Of a DNA stretch of 64,000 bases, positions 63,807 to 64,000 are shown piece after piece. Under the pieces are notes generated by a model. It did not search any database, had not been told where the DNA came from, and saw only the letters and a program-made list of their open reading frames with translations. The stretch lies in NCBI RefSeq assembly GCF_034262375.1, contig NZ_CP139558.1, positions 930,001-994,000 on the forward strand, in the 5' to 3' direction. The position numbers and the translations under genes are program-made. Numbering within the stretch: the first letter of the stretch is position 1; each line of letters begins with the position of its first letter. The stretch comes from Mucilaginibacter sabulilitoris. Lineage in GTDB: Bacteria > Bacteroidota > Bacteroidia > Sphingobacteriales > Sphingobacteriaceae.

Positions 63807-63883
63807 GTTTTTTTGTTTGTAATAAAAAGGGCCCGTACGTTGGTAGAGGGCACTGAAAAAGTAGTGCAATAAAACGAATTACG

Positions 63884-63926
63884 AAAAGCGATCAAGAGAA
63901 AAGGCAACTTTTACTTGGTCGCTTTT
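63884..63926 (+). terminator. Rho-independent terminator
   Basis: A 13-bp stem (AAAAGCGATCAAG with CTTGGTCGCTTTT, one G-U pair) and a T tract. It lies 78 bp after the spondin-type lipoprotein gene; a small GCACT/AGTGC stem precedes it. Confidence 0.7.
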
Positions 63927-64000
63927 TTGTTCTGATTGCTTTTGTGTGGGTGATTTAATGTGGATAATACGGGCCTATAGGAGTTTGGGGAGTGCAAAAA

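Noticed and set aside
1..64000. CRISPR arrays, tRNA and rRNA genes, complete transposases
   Set aside because: No regularly spaced long direct repeats, cloverleaf-like sequences, rRNA segments or transposase frames were found on reading both strands.

Overview
The window reads as a chromosomal segment of a Bacteroidota bacterium, most likely Sphingobacteriaceae (Mucilaginibacter/Pedobacter-like). The evidence is two SusC/SusD pairs, a FecI-type sigma/FecR system, several DUF4369-TlpA proteins, a type IX secretion (T9SS) C-terminal domain, TAnnTTTG-type -7 promoter boxes and weak Shine-Dalgarno signals. No rRNA, tRNA or CRISPR array was seen.

Layout. (1) 1-8439, all minus strand: a periplasmic thiol and methionine-sulfoxide repair block (DUF1223 protein, OmpR-type regulator and kinase, DsbD, TlpA-like, MsrA, MsrB, separate DsbD alpha domain, TrxB running off the left edge). 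(2) 8465-12480: scars of horizontal transfer. A C-terminal remnant of a conjugative coupling protein abuts the redox operon. A more GC-rich cassette (truncated RND adaptor, Tat-type hemerythrin lipoprotein, DoxX, ChrA) sits between an ECF sigma gene and its FecR anti-sigma gene and is bordered by a 13-bp inverted repeat. (3) 12569-24422: FecR, STN-containing SusC, SusD, two TlpA-like proteins, a small secreted protein and an M16 protease. (4) 24423-28361: accessory DNA with a frameshifted HNH-like gene and a large protein that fuses a degenerate SF2 helicase module to a membrane KAP NTPase, a defence-like architecture. (5) 28369-29891: an SDR oxidoreductase and an AhpD-like protein.

(6) 30012-57402: a large polysaccharide utilisation locus (alginate-lyase-like/beta-helix protein, two CE2-like SGNH esterases, aldo/keto reductase, GH87 alpha-1,3-glucanase with T9SS tail, membrane-anchored winged-helix regulator, SusC/SusD, two GH71/99-like proteins, two GH92, one GH2). 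Five promoters of this locus share a previously unnamed (to me) signature: three TTAAT-type half sites exactly 11 bp apart, the last one 14 bp before a -7-like box. That defines a small regulon, plausibly controlled by the regulator encoded in its middle. The enzyme set suggests alpha-mannan/alpha-1,3-glucan of fungal cell walls as substrate (inference).

(7) 57634-62170: a compact bacterial ubiquitin-like conjugation operon (Ubl with a GG-QK tail, E2-like, JAB/JAMM protease, E1). It is transcribed divergently from a sigma-like DNA-binding protein with a TTG start and a Panacea-like protein, with a perfect 18-bp palindrome in the shared promoter region. This is the strongest candidate for an under-described system here. 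(8) 62499-63806: a two-domain spondin-type lipoprotein and its terminator.
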